Positions 34,907-43,827 of a stretch of DNA of 64,000 nt are shown piece after piece. Source of the DNA: Streptomyces cyaneogriseus subsp. noncyanogenus (lineage in GTDB: Bacteria; Actinomycetota; Actinomycetes; Streptomycetales; Streptomycetaceae). The stretch is taken from assembly GCF_000931445.1 (NCBI RefSeq), contig NZ_CP010849.1:3658001-3722000 (forward strand). Reading direction: 5' to 3'. The translations under genes and the position numbers were made by a program. How positions within the stretch are numbered: the first letter of the stretch is position 1; each line of letters opens with the position of its first letter. The notes beneath the pieces are model-generated. The model ran no database searches. It was not told the origin of the DNA and saw only the letters and a list, made by a program, of their open reading frames with translations.

Positions 34907-35859
34907 GCGGGGGCTCCCCCGGTCTCGGTGGTGTGCCCGGCGGCGGTGGGCCGGGCGGCGGGGATGTGCTTGGTGAACTCGTCGTGGCCCGGCCAGGTCA
35001 GGACGATCTCGCCGTCCACCAGGCGGGCCTCGGCCAGCACGGGCGTCAGGTCCCGCCCGGGTGCCGCGGCGAGCGCCCCGGCGGCCGAGCCGTACGCCGT
35101 CAGCTGGCGCAGGGTGGCGATGGTCGGCGGCATCATCAGCAGCTCGCCCTTGTCGTACCCGGCCGCCGCGTCGGCCGGTGTCATCCACACCGCCCGGTCG
35201 GCCTCCGTGGAGGCGTTGCGCGTGCGCTGCCCGCGCGGGAGCGCGGCGACGAAGAACCACGTGTCGTAGCGGCGGGACTCGAACTCGGGGGTGATCCAGC
35301 GCGCCCAGGCGCCCAGCAGGTCCGAGCGCAGCACCAGTCCGCGCCGCCGGAGGAACTCCGCGAAGGACAGGTCGCGGGCGACCAGCGCGGCGCGGTCGGC
35401 CTCCCAGTCCGGGCCCGTGGTGTCGCCGACGACGGAGTCGGCGGTGGGGCCGGCGAGGAGGACGCCGACCTCCTCGTACGTCTCCCGTACGGCGGCGCAG
35501 ACGATCGCCTGGGCGCCGGCCTCGTCGACGCCGAGCCGGTCCGCCCACCACGCGCGCGGGGGACCCGCCCAGCCGATGCCGCCGTCCGTCCCGTCCTCGC
35601 CGTTCCGGTCCGGCGGGGGGACGGCCCCGTCGCGCGGGTCGACGCCGCCGCCCGGATAGGCGTACGCGCCCCCGGCGAAGGCCATGGAGGCGCGGCGGCG
35701 CAGCAGATGGACGACGGGACCGGCGTCGGTGTCCTTGAGCAGCATGACGGTGGCCGCGCGTCTGGGGGCGACCGGGGTGAGGGTGCCCGCGGCGAGCGCG
35801 CGGATCCGGTCGGGCCACTCCGGTGGGTACCACTGACCATTCGCCTGACCATTCGCCAT
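34903..35859 (-). CDS. Nudix-family hydrolase (NUDT19-like)
   Basis: A 318-residue protein. TVMLLKDTDAGPVVHLLRRRASMAFAGGAYAYPGGG opens the Nudix fold, and AAVRETYEEVGVLLAG gives the REtyEEvGV core after a long insertion, as in NUDT19-type CoA-ester hydrolases. Coupling to an MBL-fold hydrolase suggests a role in acyl-CoA or other thioester turnover (inference). ATG at 35857-35859. Confidence 0.85.
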   Translation of the reverse strand: MANGQANGQWYPPEWPDRIRALAAGTLTPVAPRRAATVMLLKDTDAGPVVHLLRRRASMAFAGGAYAYPGGGVDPRDGAVPPPDRNGEDGTDGGIGWAGPPRAWWADRLGVDEAGAQAIVCAAVRETYEEVGVLLAGPTADSVVGDTTGPDWEADRAALVARDLSFAEFLRRRGLVLRSDLLGAWARWITPEFESRRYDTWFFVAALPRGQRTRNASTEADRAVWMTPADAAAGYDKGELLMMPPTIATLRQLTAYGSAAGALAAAPGRDLTPVLAEARLVDGEIVLTWPGHDEFTKHIPAARPTAAGHTTETGGAPA

Positions 35860-35906
35860 GGCCGGAGGCTATCCGCTGAAGGGCGGATGTTCGAGTGGCT
35901 GATGGG

Positions 35907-36899
35907 TCACGCGGGCAGGTCGGCCAGCCAGTCGGTCAGGATGCGGTTGGTCTCCTCGGGGCGCTCCTGCTGGATCCAGTGGCCGCAGCCGTCGAGGAGA
36001 TGAGTGGCGGACAGGCCGGGCAGCGTCACGGGGAACGCGTCGATGGCGTCGGAGAGCCAGGTGGTGGAGGCGTCCAGGGTCCCGCCGGCGAACAGGGACG
36101 GCTGGGTGAGGGCGGCGCCGTGGTGTCCGGCCAGGTCGGCCCAGTCGCGGTCCATGTTCCGGTAGCGGTTCAGGGCGCCGGTCAGGCCGGTGCGTTCGAA
36201 TTCCCCGGCGTAGACGTCGAGGTCCTCCTCGGTGAGCCAGGAGGGCAGCCGCCCGGCGGGGAACCGGTCGCGCAGCCTGCCGCCGGCGGTGACGAAGTGC
36301 GGGTCGGGGGCACCGGGCGGCGGCATGGTGTCGCCCGACAAGGCGGCGTAGAAGCCGGCCAGCCAGCCGCGGACGTCGGGCTCGATCTCCGCCTCGGCGC
36401 GACCGGGCTCCTGGAAATAGGAGACGTAGAACTCCTGCTCGGCGCCGGGCCCGCCGAGCGCCGCGAACGCCTCGCTGGGCTTCGGGCCGCCGGGCGGGGT
36501 GTACGGCACGCTGAGCAGGCCCACCGCGCGGAAGAGGTCGGGCCGCAGCAGCGCGGAGGTGGCGGCGATCGTCGCGCCCCAGTCGTGTCCGACGATCACC
36601 GCGGACCGCTCCCCCAGCGCCTCCACCACGGCGGCGCTGTCCGCCACCAGCTCCACCATCCGGTACGCGTCGGCCGCCGCGGGCCGGGAGGAGCGCCCGT
36701 AGCCGCGGACGTCGAGCGCGACGGCGCGGTACCCGGCGGCGGCCAGGGCGGGCAGTTGGCGGCGCCAGGAGTACCAGCTCTCGGGGAAGCCGTGGACCAG
36801 CAGGACCAGGGGACCGCTCCCCTGCTCGACCAGATGGATCCGGCCGGCCGGTGCGGGCACCAGGCGGTGGACGGGCCCGGTCGTGGACGGGTGCGGCAT
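35907..36899 (-). CDS. alpha/beta hydrolase, epoxide-hydrolase-like
   Basis: A 330-residue protein with LLVHGFPESWYSW (oxyanion hole), VGHDWGATIA (Asp nucleophile) and LDGCGHWIQQERPEE (catalytic His), the classic soluble epoxide hydrolase pattern. The ATG at 36897-36899 follows a strong GGGAGG. The frame is open further upstream, but its composition there is non-coding. The second enzyme of this type in the window; the two are only distantly similar. Confidence 0.9.
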   Translation of the reverse strand: MPHPSTTGPVHRLVPAPAGRIHLVEQGSGPLVLLVHGFPESWYSWRRQLPALAAAGYRAVALDVRGYGRSSRPAAADAYRMVELVADSAAVVEALGERSAVIVGHDWGATIAATSALLRPDLFRAVGLLSVPYTPPGGPKPSEAFAALGGPGAEQEFYVSYFQEPGRAEAEIEPDVRGWLAGFYAALSGDTMPPPGAPDPHFVTAGGRLRDRFPAGRLPSWLTEEDLDVYAGEFERTGLTGALNRYRNMDRDWADLAGHHGAALTQPSLFAGGTLDASTTWLSDAIDAFPVTLPGLSATHLLDGCGHWIQQERPEETNRILTDWLADLPA

Positions 36900-37232
36900 G
36901 GGTCCTCCCGGTCTGTGCGGGCGGCCGTTTTCCGGGCGGCCGCAGGGCCCGGGGGCCGGCGCGCGCCGGGCCGGTCCGCCACCGGCCGGTACCGACGGCC
37001 GTGGTCCCGGGCGGCCGCCGGGAGCGCGCGGGGCGCCGTCCGGAGGCTGCCGGCCGCACCGTGCCCCGGTGACGATCCTGGGGCGGCCGTCACCCCGCGG
37101 GCCAGGGTTTTTGCCGAACCGGCAAAGAGCCGCGGCCACCCGGGGGCCCGCCCCGGCACGTACCGGGATCCGGGGCTGTACCCGGGGACACCCCACCCGG
37201 ACGTACCGCACCCCTCGGGACGTACCGGACGC
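36900..37232. other. intergenic region upstream of the hydrolase
   Basis: 333 bases without a gene. It contains GC-rich filler, a 17-bp operator-like palindrome at 37110-37126 and several GGACGTACCG-like repeats (37196-37230) next to the ridA stop codon. Confidence 0.5.
37110..37126. promoter_or_regulatory. operator-like palindrome
   Basis: TTTGCCG-AAC-CGGCAAA, a perfect inverted repeat with 7-bp arms in the region upstream of the hydrolase gene. The size and AT-ends fit a dimeric repressor site such as a TetR or MarR protein, but no regulator gene is adjacent. Confidence 0.45.
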
Positions 37233-37700
37233 CTACGCCCCGGTCAGCTCCACCTGGATCTCGACCTCCACGGGCGCGTCGAGCGGCAGCACCGCGACGC
37301 CGACCGCGCTGCGGGCGTGCACGCCCTTGTCGCCGAGGACCTCGCCGAGCAGCTCGCTGGCGCCGTTGAGGACGCCCGGCTGGCCGGTGAAGTCGGAGGC
37401 GGACGCCACGAAGCCGACGACCTTCACCACGCGCGCGATGCGGTCGAGGTCACCGGCGACGGACTTCACGGCGGCCAGGGCGTTCAGCGCGCAGGTGCGC
37501 GCCAGCTCCTTGGCCTCCTCCGGGGTGACCTCCGCGCCCACCTTGCCGGTCACCGGAAGCTTGCCGTCCACCATGGGCAACTGGCCGGCGGTGTAGACGT
37601 ACGGGCCGGACCGCACGGCCGGCTGGTACGCGGCGAGCGGCGGCACGACCTGCGGCAGGGACAGGCCGAGTTCGGCCAGTCTCGCCTCGACCGCACTCAC
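37233..37700 (-). CDS. RidA/YjgF-family protein
   Basis: A 155-residue protein. YVYTAGQLPMVDGKLPVTGKVG and ELARTCALNALAAVKSVAGDLD match the RidA family, and the C-terminal VGVAVLPLDAPVEVEIQVEL is the family end motif, although the catalytic Arg is replaced in the LPLDAPVE region. RidA proteins deaminate reactive enamine/imine intermediates. GTG at 37698-37700 overlaps the stop of the DUF4177 gene as GTGA. Confidence 0.88.
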   Translation of the reverse strand: MSAVEARLAELGLSLPQVVPPLAAYQPAVRSGPYVYTAGQLPMVDGKLPVTGKVGAEVTPEEAKELARTCALNALAAVKSVAGDLDRIARVVKVVGFVASASDFTGQPGVLNGASELLGEVLGDKGVHARSAVGVAVLPLDAPVEVEIQVELTGA

Positions 37701-37858
37701 GCCTGCTTCTCCCGCTTCAGGTAGGCCACGAGCTGCTCGGGGTTGTTCGGCCCGGGCACGACCTGGACGAGCTCCCAGCCGTCCTCGCCCCAGGTGTCCA
37801 GAATCTGCTTCGTGGCGTGGACGAGCAGAGGCACGGTTGCGTATTCCCACTTGGTCAT
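37697..37858 (-). CDS. small DUF4177-type protein
   Basis: A 53-residue protein, MTKWEYATVPLL then ILDTWGEDGWELVQVV, which is the DUF4177 signature (a WE(Y/W) start and the GWELV core). Function unknown. The ATG at 37856-37858 is chosen because homology-like sequence begins there. Translationally coupled to the RidA gene downstream. Confidence 0.82.
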   Translation of the reverse strand: MTKWEYATVPLLVHATKQILDTWGEDGWELVQVVPGPNNPEQLVAYLKREKQA

Positions 37859-37965
37859 GCGGCCGACTCTAGCCGCTGCCGCCGGCGGGCCGGGTGGCCG
37901 GCCGCGGCCCCCGTTGTCCACAGCCTCCCGTCCGGACCGCGCCCGGACTCGTTACGCTCGAAGAC

Positions 37966-38943
37966 GTGAGCAGGCTCCAGGTCGTCAGCGGCAAGGGCGG
38001 TACCGGTAAGACCACGGTGGCCGCGGCCCTCGCGCTGGCCCTCGCCCGCGAGGGGAAGCGCACGCTTCTCGTCGAGGTCGAGGGCCGCCAGGGCATCGCG
38101 CAGCTCTTCGAGACCGAAGCGCTGCCCTATGAGGAGCGCAAGATCGCCGTCGCTCCGGGGGGCGGGGAGGTGTACGCCCTCGCCATAGATCCGGAACTGG
38201 CCCTTCTGGACTACCTCCAGATGTTCTACAAACTCGGCAGTGCCGGACGGGCCCTGAAGAAGCTCGGCGCGATCGACTTCGCCACCACCATCGCGCCGGG
38301 TCTGCGGGACGTCCTGCTGACCGGCAAGGCGTGCGAGGCGGTGCGGCGCAAGGAGAAGTCCGGCCGGTTCACCTACGACCACGTCGTGATGGACGCGCCG
38401 CCGACCGGCCGCATCGCCCGTTTCCTCAACGTCAACGACGAGGTGGCCGGGCTGGCGAAGATCGGCCCGATACACAATCAGGCGCAGGCCGTGATGCGCG
38501 TGCTCAAGTCGCGCGAGACGGCGGTGCACCTGGTGACGCTGCTGGAGGAGATGCCGGTCCAGGAGACCGCGGACGGCATCGCCGAGCTGCGCGGCGCCCG
38601 GCTCCCGGTGGGGCGGATCATGGTGAACATGGTGCGGCCCGAGGTCCTGGACGCCGCCGACCTGGCACGCGTACGGGCCACACCGCGTACGGCGCTGGCG
38701 AAGTCGCTGTCGGCGGCCGGGCTCGGCGGGGCGCGGCGCGGCGGGCACGCCGAGCGGCTGGTGGACCCGCTGCTGGCCCAGGCGGAGGAGTACGCGGAGC
38801 GGTACGCGCTGGAGCAGGAACAGCGGGCCGTCCTCGGTGAGCTGGGCCTGCCGCTGCACGAACTGCCGCTGCTCGCCGAGGGCATGGACCTGGCGGGGCT
38901 GTACGAACTGGCCACCGAGCTGCGGAAGCAGGGGATCGCATGA
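37966..38943 (+). CDS. ArsA-family ATPase, first of a pair
   Basis: A 325-residue P-loop ATPase. VVSGKGGTGKTTVAAALA is the deviant Walker A (signature lysine in KGGTGKT), VEVEGRQG follows it, and HVVMDAPPTGR is the switch II region of ArsA/Get3-type proteins. GTG at 37966 (VSRLQVV) is the likely start and the promoter must be very close to it. Its stop overlaps the next ATG (ATGA). The pair probably works as a heterodimer; the cargo is unknown. The divergent gene is DUF4177. Confidence 0.88.
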   Translation: MSRLQVVSGKGGTGKTTVAAALALALAREGKRTLLVEVEGRQGIAQLFETEALPYEERKIAVAPGGGEVYALAIDPELALLDYLQMFYKLGSAGRALKKLGAIDFATTIAPGLRDVLLTGKACEAVRRKEKSGRFTYDHVVMDAPPTGRIARFLNVNDEVAGLAKIGPIHNQAQAVMRVLKSRETAVHLVTLLEEMPVQETADGIAELRGARLPVGRIMVNMVRPEVLDAADLARVRATPRTALAKSLSAAGLGGARRGGHAERLVDPLLAQAEEYAERYALEQEQRAVLGELGLPLHELPLLAEGMDLAGLYELATELRKQGIA

Positions 38944-40493
38944 GTCCGGACCCGGCCACCACACGGGCCCAGTCCCAGTCCCAGTCACACTCCCAGTCCC
39001 AGTCACGCTCCCAGTCACAGTCACAGTCACAGAACCGGTCCCGGGGCGGGAGTCGGTCCCGGGGCGGGGCGCCGGAGGGCGGCCGTCCGCTCTCCCCGGC
39101 GCGGGTGCTGGAGCTCGACCCGCTGCTGGAGGACCCGGAGACCCGCATCGTGGTGTGCTGCGGTTCGGGCGGTGTCGGCAAGACCACCACGGCGGCGGCC
39201 CTCGGGCTGCGCGCTGCCGAGCGGGGCCGCAAGGTGGTCGTCCTCACCATCGACCCGGCCCGGCGGCTCGCCCAGTCCATGGGCATCGACTCGCTGGACA
39301 ACACCCCGCGCCGGGTGAAGGGCATCGACGACTCCGCGGGCGGCGAGCTGCACGCGATGATGCTCGACATGAAGCGCACCTTCGACGAGATCGTCGAGGC
39401 GCACGCGGATCCCGAGCGGGCCGCCGCGATCCTGAACAACCCCTTCTACCAGTCGCTCTCCGCGGGGTTCGCCGGCACCCAGGAGTACATGGCGATGGAG
39501 AAGCTGGGCCAGCTGCGGGCGCGCGACGAGTGGGACCTCATCGTCGTCGACACACCGCCGTCCCGTTCGGCGCTGGACTTCCTGGACGCGCCCAAGCGCC
39601 TGGGGTCCTTCCTGGACGGGCGGCTGATCCGGCTGCTGACGGCCCCGGCGAAGCTGGGCGGGCGCGCCGGGATGAAGTTCCTCAACGTCGGCATGTCGAT
39701 GATGACCGGCACGCTCGGCAAACTGCTGGGCGGCCAGCTCCTGAAGGACGTACAGACGTTCGTGGCCGCGATGGACACGACCTTCGGCGGGTTCCGTACG
39801 CGCGCCGACGCGACGTACCGGCTGCTCCAGGCGCCCGGCACGGCGTTCCTGGTGGTCGCGGCCCCGGAGCGGGACGCGTTGCGCGAGGCCGCGTACTTCG
39901 TGGAGCGGCTGGCGGCCGAGGACATGCCGCTCGCCGGTCTGGTGCTCAACCGGGTGCACGGCAGCGGCGCGGTCCGGCTGTCCGCGGAGCGGGCGCTGGC
40001 CGCCGCGGAAAATCTTGAAGAGATCCGCATTGTCGATCAGGACGGCGGGAAAGCTGATTTTCGTAACTCTCCCGATAGGTACGGCACTTCAGACTCTCCC
40101 GGACACGATCTTCCCGCCTCGGACGCTCCCGGCGACGGCTCCCCCACGGCCGCGCGGGCGACCGGGTCCTCCGGGACCACGAAGGCGGGCACAGCCGCGG
40201 ACACGGACGCGGACGACACCGACACCTACGCGGAAGCGGGCGCGGGCGCCGAGGCGGGTGCGGAAGCCTCCGTGGACCAGCTCGCCGCCGGTCTGCTGAG
40301 GCTGCACGCGGACCGTATGCAGGTGCTCTCCCGCGAGCAGCGCACGCGGGACCGTTTCACCGCGCTCCATCCGGAGGTGGCCGTGACCGAGGTGGCCGCA
40401 CTCCCCGGCGACGTGCACGACCTCGCGGGACTGCGGGACATCGGGGACCGCCTCGCGACGGGGCGGCAGGAGCTGCCCGGCACGCAGGGGTGA
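38940..40493 (+). CDS. ArsA-family ATPase, second of a pair, with QS-repeat N-terminus
   Basis: A 517-residue ATPase. Residues about 11-32 are alternating Gln/Ser/Arg encoded by tandem hexamers, then the catalytic core: IVVCCGSGGVGKTTTAAALG, TIDPARRLAQS and LIVVDTPPSRSALDFLD (switch II). Near residue 360 the sequence enters a linker of about 90 residues (DFRNSPDRYGTSDSPGHD, then Asp/Ala/Gly repeats) with unusually A/T-rich codons before GC-rich coding resumes. Formerly labelled ion-transporting ATPase by similarity to ArsA. It lies just before wblA (convergent, 16 bases apart). Confidence 0.88.
   Translation: MSPDPATTRAQSQSQSHSQSQSRSQSQSQSQNRSRGGSRSRGGAPEGGRPLSPARVLELDPLLEDPETRIVVCCGSGGVGKTTTAAALGLRAAERGRKVVVLTIDPARRLAQSMGIDSLDNTPRRVKGIDDSAGGELHAMMLDMKRTFDEIVEAHADPERAAAILNNPFYQSLSAGFAGTQEYMAMEKLGQLRARDEWDLIVVDTPPSRSALDFLDAPKRLGSFLDGRLIRLLTAPAKLGGRAGMKFLNVGMSMMTGTLGKLLGGQLLKDVQTFVAAMDTTFGGFRTRADATYRLLQAPGTAFLVVAAPERDALREAAYFVERLAAEDMPLAGLVLNRVHGSGAVRLSAERALAAAENLEEIRIVDQDGGKADFRNSPDRYGTSDSPGHDLPASDAPGDGSPTAARATGSSGTTKAGTAADTDADDTDTYAEAGAGAEAGAEASVDQLAAGLLRLHADRMQVLSREQRTRDRFTALHPEVAVTEVAALPGDVHDLAGLRDIGDRLATGRQELPGTQG
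38969..39032 (+). repeat. in-frame hexanucleotide repeat (CAGTCN)n
   Basis: About ten tandem copies of CAGTCC/CAGTCA/CACTCC variants encoding Gln-Ser/His-Ser/Arg-Ser. It can expand or contract without breaking the frame. Confidence 0.9.
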
Positions 40494-40509
40494 GGCGGAG
40501 CGGCCGGCC

Positions 40510-40845
40510 TCAGCTCACGGCCGCGTAGCTCCCGCAGACGTCCTCGTCGAGAGGCATGACGCGGGCCCCTCGCTCGTACTCCGACCGCGCGGTCTCCAGC
40601 AGCCGGCGCCAGGAGGTGACGGTGGGTCGCCGGCGCAGCAGTGCGCGGCGCTCCCGCTCCGTCATGCCTCCCCAGACGCCGAATTCGACGCGGTTGTCCA
40701 GCGCGTCGGCCAGGCATTCGGTGCGTACCGGGCATCCGGTGCACACCGCCTTGGCCCTGTTCTGCGCTGCTCCCTGAACGAACAGTTCATCCGGATCGGT
40801 AGTGCGGCAGGCAGCCTGCGCACTCCAGTCGGTTACCCAGCCCAT
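40510..40845 (-). CDS. wblA: WhiB-like developmental regulator WblA
   Basis: A 111-residue WhiB-family iron-sulfur protein. The four cluster cysteines are Cys13, Cys35, Cys38 and Cys44 (ACRTTD; CTGCPVRTEC), followed by the family turn GVWGG and the basic segment ERRALLRRRP that contacts DNA. WblA is a global switch for sporulation and antibiotic repression in Streptomyces. The ATG at 40843-40845 follows GAGAGGACGG; an ATG at 40900 would add a low-complexity 19-residue extension. Its 3' end nearly abuts the ArsA-like gene. Confidence 0.95.
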   Translation of the reverse strand: MGWVTDWSAQAACRTTDPDELFVQGAAQNRAKAVCTGCPVRTECLADALDNRVEFGVWGGMTERERRALLRRRPTVTSWRRLLETARSEYERGARVMPLDEDVCGSYAAVS

Positions 40846-41049
40846 ACCGGCGCCGTCCTCTCCCGAATCGAGGCTCCCCCACGGCGGCAGCGGCATATTC
40901 ACCGCCGCCAGTTGAGGACGTTACGGAAGGTGGGGACAGCGCAACACCCCCTCTGGGCCCAATCTTGGATGGCCCGAACGGACTATGGGTAAGCGGCAGA
41001 TCACCCGCGGGAGTGACCTGGCGACATGCGCGACGATCCCGGCATCCGG

Positions 41050-41063
41050 GTTATATCCATAAC
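41050..41063. promoter_or_regulatory. palindrome upstream of wblA
   Basis: GTTAT-ATCC-ATAAC, 5-bp perfect arms in an AT-rich pocket about 205 bases upstream of the wblA start. Possible regulator site; no specific protein can be assigned. Confidence 0.35.
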
Positions 41064-41256
41064 GCCACAACGGTCACCGAATGACACATGAGGCGGATTC
41101 GGACGCGGTCCCCGCACGCGGCGGCATCTGCGCCGGTGCACCCCGGCGCACTCCGGCCCGTCCCCGTCTCGAGCCGCGCCCCAGGAAAAATCAAGCAGAC
41201 CCGGAACGTTTCGATACCGGTGCACGTGTTGATACATGACCTGACTGCTGTGACAG

Positions 41257-41286
41257 TTGAGAGCAGCTTAGGCCAAGGCATATACG
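41257..41286 (+). promoter_or_regulatory. candidate promoter of the PBP gene
   Basis: TTGAGA (-35) and TATACG (-10) separated by 18 bases, about 33 bases before the ATG. It resembles the main vegetative sigma consensus. Confidence 0.45.
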
Positions 41287-41319
41287 CGTGTCCGGCGAAT
41301 AAGAACGTAGGCTGCTTTC

Positions 41320-43641
41320 ATGCCAAACAAGCGCTCGGGCGGTGGTCTGTCACCGACACAGCAGGCCGCCAGGTTCCTCGGTGTCAGCGTGCTCTCGGGA
41401 GCGGTGCTGGCCGGCATCGCACTGCCCGCGGTGGGCGCGCTGGGGCTGGCCGCCAAAGGGTCCGTCGAGAGCTTCGACGAGCTCCCGGCCAATCTGAAGA
41501 CCCCACCGCTGAGCCAGCGCACCACGATCCTCGACGCCGACGGCGGCCGGATCGCCACGGTCTACTCCCGCGACCGCACGGTGGTCCAGCTCAAGGACAT
41601 CTCGCCGTACATGCAGAAGGCGATCGTCGCGATCGAGGACTCGCGCTTCTACCAGCACGGCGCGGTCGACCTGAAGGGCGTGCTGCGCGCGCTGAACAAG
41701 AACGCGCAGAGCGGCGGCGTCGCCGAGGGCGCGTCCACGCTCACCCAGCAGTACGTGAAGAACGTCTTCGTCGAGGAGGCCGGCGACGACCCGACGAAAG
41801 TCGCCCAGGCCACCCAGCAGACCCTCGGCCGCAAGATCCGCGAGCTGAAGTACGCGATCCAGGTCGAGGAGGAGCTCGGCAAGAAGAGGATCCTCGAGAA
41901 CTACCTGAACATCACCTTCTTCGGCCAGCAGGCGTACGGCGTCGAGGCCGCCGCCCAGCGGTACTTCTCCAAGTCCGCCAAGGAGCTGAACCTCCAGGAG
42001 TCGGCCCTGCTGGCCGGCGTCGTCCAGTCGCCCACCCGCTACAACCCGGTGAACGACGAGGCGGAGGCCACCAAGCGGCGCAACGTCGTGCTACAGCGCA
42101 TGGCCGAGGTCGGCGACATCACCCAGGCGGAGGCCGACAAGGCCAAGAAGGCCCCGCTCGGCCTGAAGGTCAGCCGTCCCGCCAACGGCTGCATCACGGC
42201 GGTGAAGGACGCGGGCTTCTTCTGCAAGTACGTGGAGAAGGTGTTCCTCAGCGACCCGGTCTTCGGCAAGACCCGGGAGGAGCGCGCCAAGCTCTGGAAC
42301 CAGGGCGGCCTGACGATCCGTACGACGCTGGACCCGCAGGCGCAGGAGGCGGTCCAGGACTCGCTGAGGAGCCACGTCAACCAGTCGGACGAGGTCGCCG
42401 CGGCGGCCACGCTGGTCGAGCCCGGCACCGGCAAGATCGTCGCGATGGGCCAGTCGAAGCCGCTCGGCTACGGAAAGAACGAGACCGAGTACAACTACTC
42501 CGTCGACGCGGCCATGGGCGGCTCCAACTTCGGCTTCCCGACCGGTTCGACGTTCAAGCCGTTCGTGGCGGCGGCCGCCCTGGAGCAGGGCCGCCCGCCG
42601 ACGCAGCAGTACTCGTCGCCGTACGCGATGGAGTACCCGAGCCCGGTCCAGACCTGCGGCGGCAAGCCCTGGGTCAACACGGACGGCGAGAGGGTCGAGA
42701 ACGAAAACGAGTCGGAGGTCGGCCCGTACCGGATGAAGGAGGCGATGGCCAAGTCGGTCAACACCTACTTCGTCCAGCTCGTCTCCGACATCGGGCTGTG
42801 CCCGGTGGTCAACCTCACCGACAAGCTGCACGTCCGGCAGGGCAACGGCGACAAGGTCCCGCAGACCCCGTCCTCGCTGTCCCTCGGCTCGATCGGCCTG
42901 TCCCCGCTGACCATGGCCAGCGCCTACGCGGCCTTCGCCTCCCGCGGCATGTACTGCACGCCGGTCGCCATCGAGTCGATCACCCAGAAGATCGGCAACG
43001 ACCGGCGCTCGCTCCAGGTGCCCAAGTCGACCTGCTCGCGGGCCATGTCGGAGCGGACCGCCGACAGCATCAACACCCTCCTGCGCGGTGTGGTCGACTC
43101 CGGCACGGGCAAGCAGGCCGGCCTCAGCGACCGTGAGAGCGCCGGCAAGACGGGTACGACGGACGAGCGCAAGAACGCCTGGTTCGCCGGCTACACCCCG
43201 AACATGTCGGGCGCCGTGTGGGTGGGCAGCGCCACCCAGCAGGTGGAGATGAAGAACATCACCATCGGCGGCGTCTACCACCCGCTGGTCTACGGCGGCG
43301 AGGTCCCGGGCCCGATCTGGAAGGACGCCATGGCCGGCGCCCTGGCCGGCAAGGAAGCCCCGTCCTTCAACCTCGTCGACATCCCGGACGACACCGACCG
43401 CGAACGGCGCGACAAGAAGGACGGCGACGACAACGGCGGTGGCAACGGTGGCGGTGGCGGTGGCCGCGGCGACGGGGGCAACGGCAACGACACCGGTGGT
43501 GACGACGGCTTCCTCGGCGGCCTGATCGGCGGCGGCACGGACGGCGGCACCTTCCCGACGCCCTCCCTCCCGCAGGACTTCTTCCAGGGGCAGGGCAACG
43601 GCGGCAGCAACGGGAACGGCAACGGAGGCCGCCGCGGCTGA
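41320..43641 (+). CDS. bifunctional penicillin-binding protein (GT51 plus transpeptidase)
   Basis: A 773-residue class A PBP that polymerises and cross-links peptidoglycan outside the membrane. One N-terminal anchor helix (about 19-45), then glycosyltransferase 51 with the catalytic Glu106 in AIEDSRFY and GASTLTQQYVKN. The transpeptidase domain has S410-T-F-K413, S479-V-N481 and K610-T-G612. The last 120 residues are a Gly/Asn/Asp-rich disordered tail, likely in the cell wall. No upstream ribosome site is obvious. Ends in a nested hairpin shared with the convergent YqeY gene. Confidence 0.95.
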   Translation: MPNKRSGGGLSPTQQAARFLGVSVLSGAVLAGIALPAVGALGLAAKGSVESFDELPANLKTPPLSQRTTILDADGGRIATVYSRDRTVVQLKDISPYMQKAIVAIEDSRFYQHGAVDLKGVLRALNKNAQSGGVAEGASTLTQQYVKNVFVEEAGDDPTKVAQATQQTLGRKIRELKYAIQVEEELGKKRILENYLNITFFGQQAYGVEAAAQRYFSKSAKELNLQESALLAGVVQSPTRYNPVNDEAEATKRRNVVLQRMAEVGDITQAEADKAKKAPLGLKVSRPANGCITAVKDAGFFCKYVEKVFLSDPVFGKTREERAKLWNQGGLTIRTTLDPQAQEAVQDSLRSHVNQSDEVAAAATLVEPGTGKIVAMGQSKPLGYGKNETEYNYSVDAAMGGSNFGFPTGSTFKPFVAAAALEQGRPPTQQYSSPYAMEYPSPVQTCGGKPWVNTDGERVENENESEVGPYRMKEAMAKSVNTYFVQLVSDIGLCPVVNLTDKLHVRQGNGDKVPQTPSSLSLGSIGLSPLTMASAYAAFASRGMYCTPVAIESITQKIGNDRRSLQVPKSTCSRAMSERTADSINTLLRGVVDSGTGKQAGLSDRESAGKTGTTDERKNAWFAGYTPNMSGAVWVGSATQQVEMKNITIGGVYHPLVYGGEVPGPIWKDAMAGALAGKEAPSFNLVDIPDDTDRERRDKKDGDDNGGGNGGGGGGRGDGGNGNDTGGDDGFLGGLIGGGTDGGTFPTPSLPQDFFQGQGNGGSNGNGNGGRRG

Positions 43642-43669
43642 GACCGCGTCAGCCGCGGGGAGACGTGAG

Positions 43670-43715
43670 AACGGCCCCTTTCACCGCGTGGGTTTACGCG
43701 GGGGGAGGGGCCGTT
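43670..43715. terminator. nested hairpin after the PBP gene
   Basis: Outer arms AACGGCCCC and GGGGCCGTT enclose inner arms CCGCGT and ACGCGG with loop GGGTTT. It lies 29 bases after the PBP stop. Confidence 0.75.
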
Positions 43716-43827
43716 GCGGTGTTCGGCGCCGTGTCGGCGACGCCGGGGGGGGCGTCCAGCGGGCCAGCGGACTGTTGGTTGCGGGTGTGGGCTGTGGGCG
43801 TCGCTGCTGTCGCTGCTGCCGTCGCTG

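Larger units (their letters stand above)
40846..41319. other. wblA / penicillin-binding protein divergent promoter region
   Basis: 474 bases without a gene, more A/T-rich than its neighbours. It holds the wblA promoter on the left, an operator-like palindrome at 41050-41063 and a candidate PBP promoter at 41257-41286. Such a long leader is expected for wblA, which many regulators control. Confidence 0.55.

Noticed and set aside
41001..41025. TCAC...GTGA halves upstream of wblA as a possible BldD box
   Set aside because: Orientation is the reverse of the AGTGA-TCAC arrangement expected for BldD, and the spacing does not fit.
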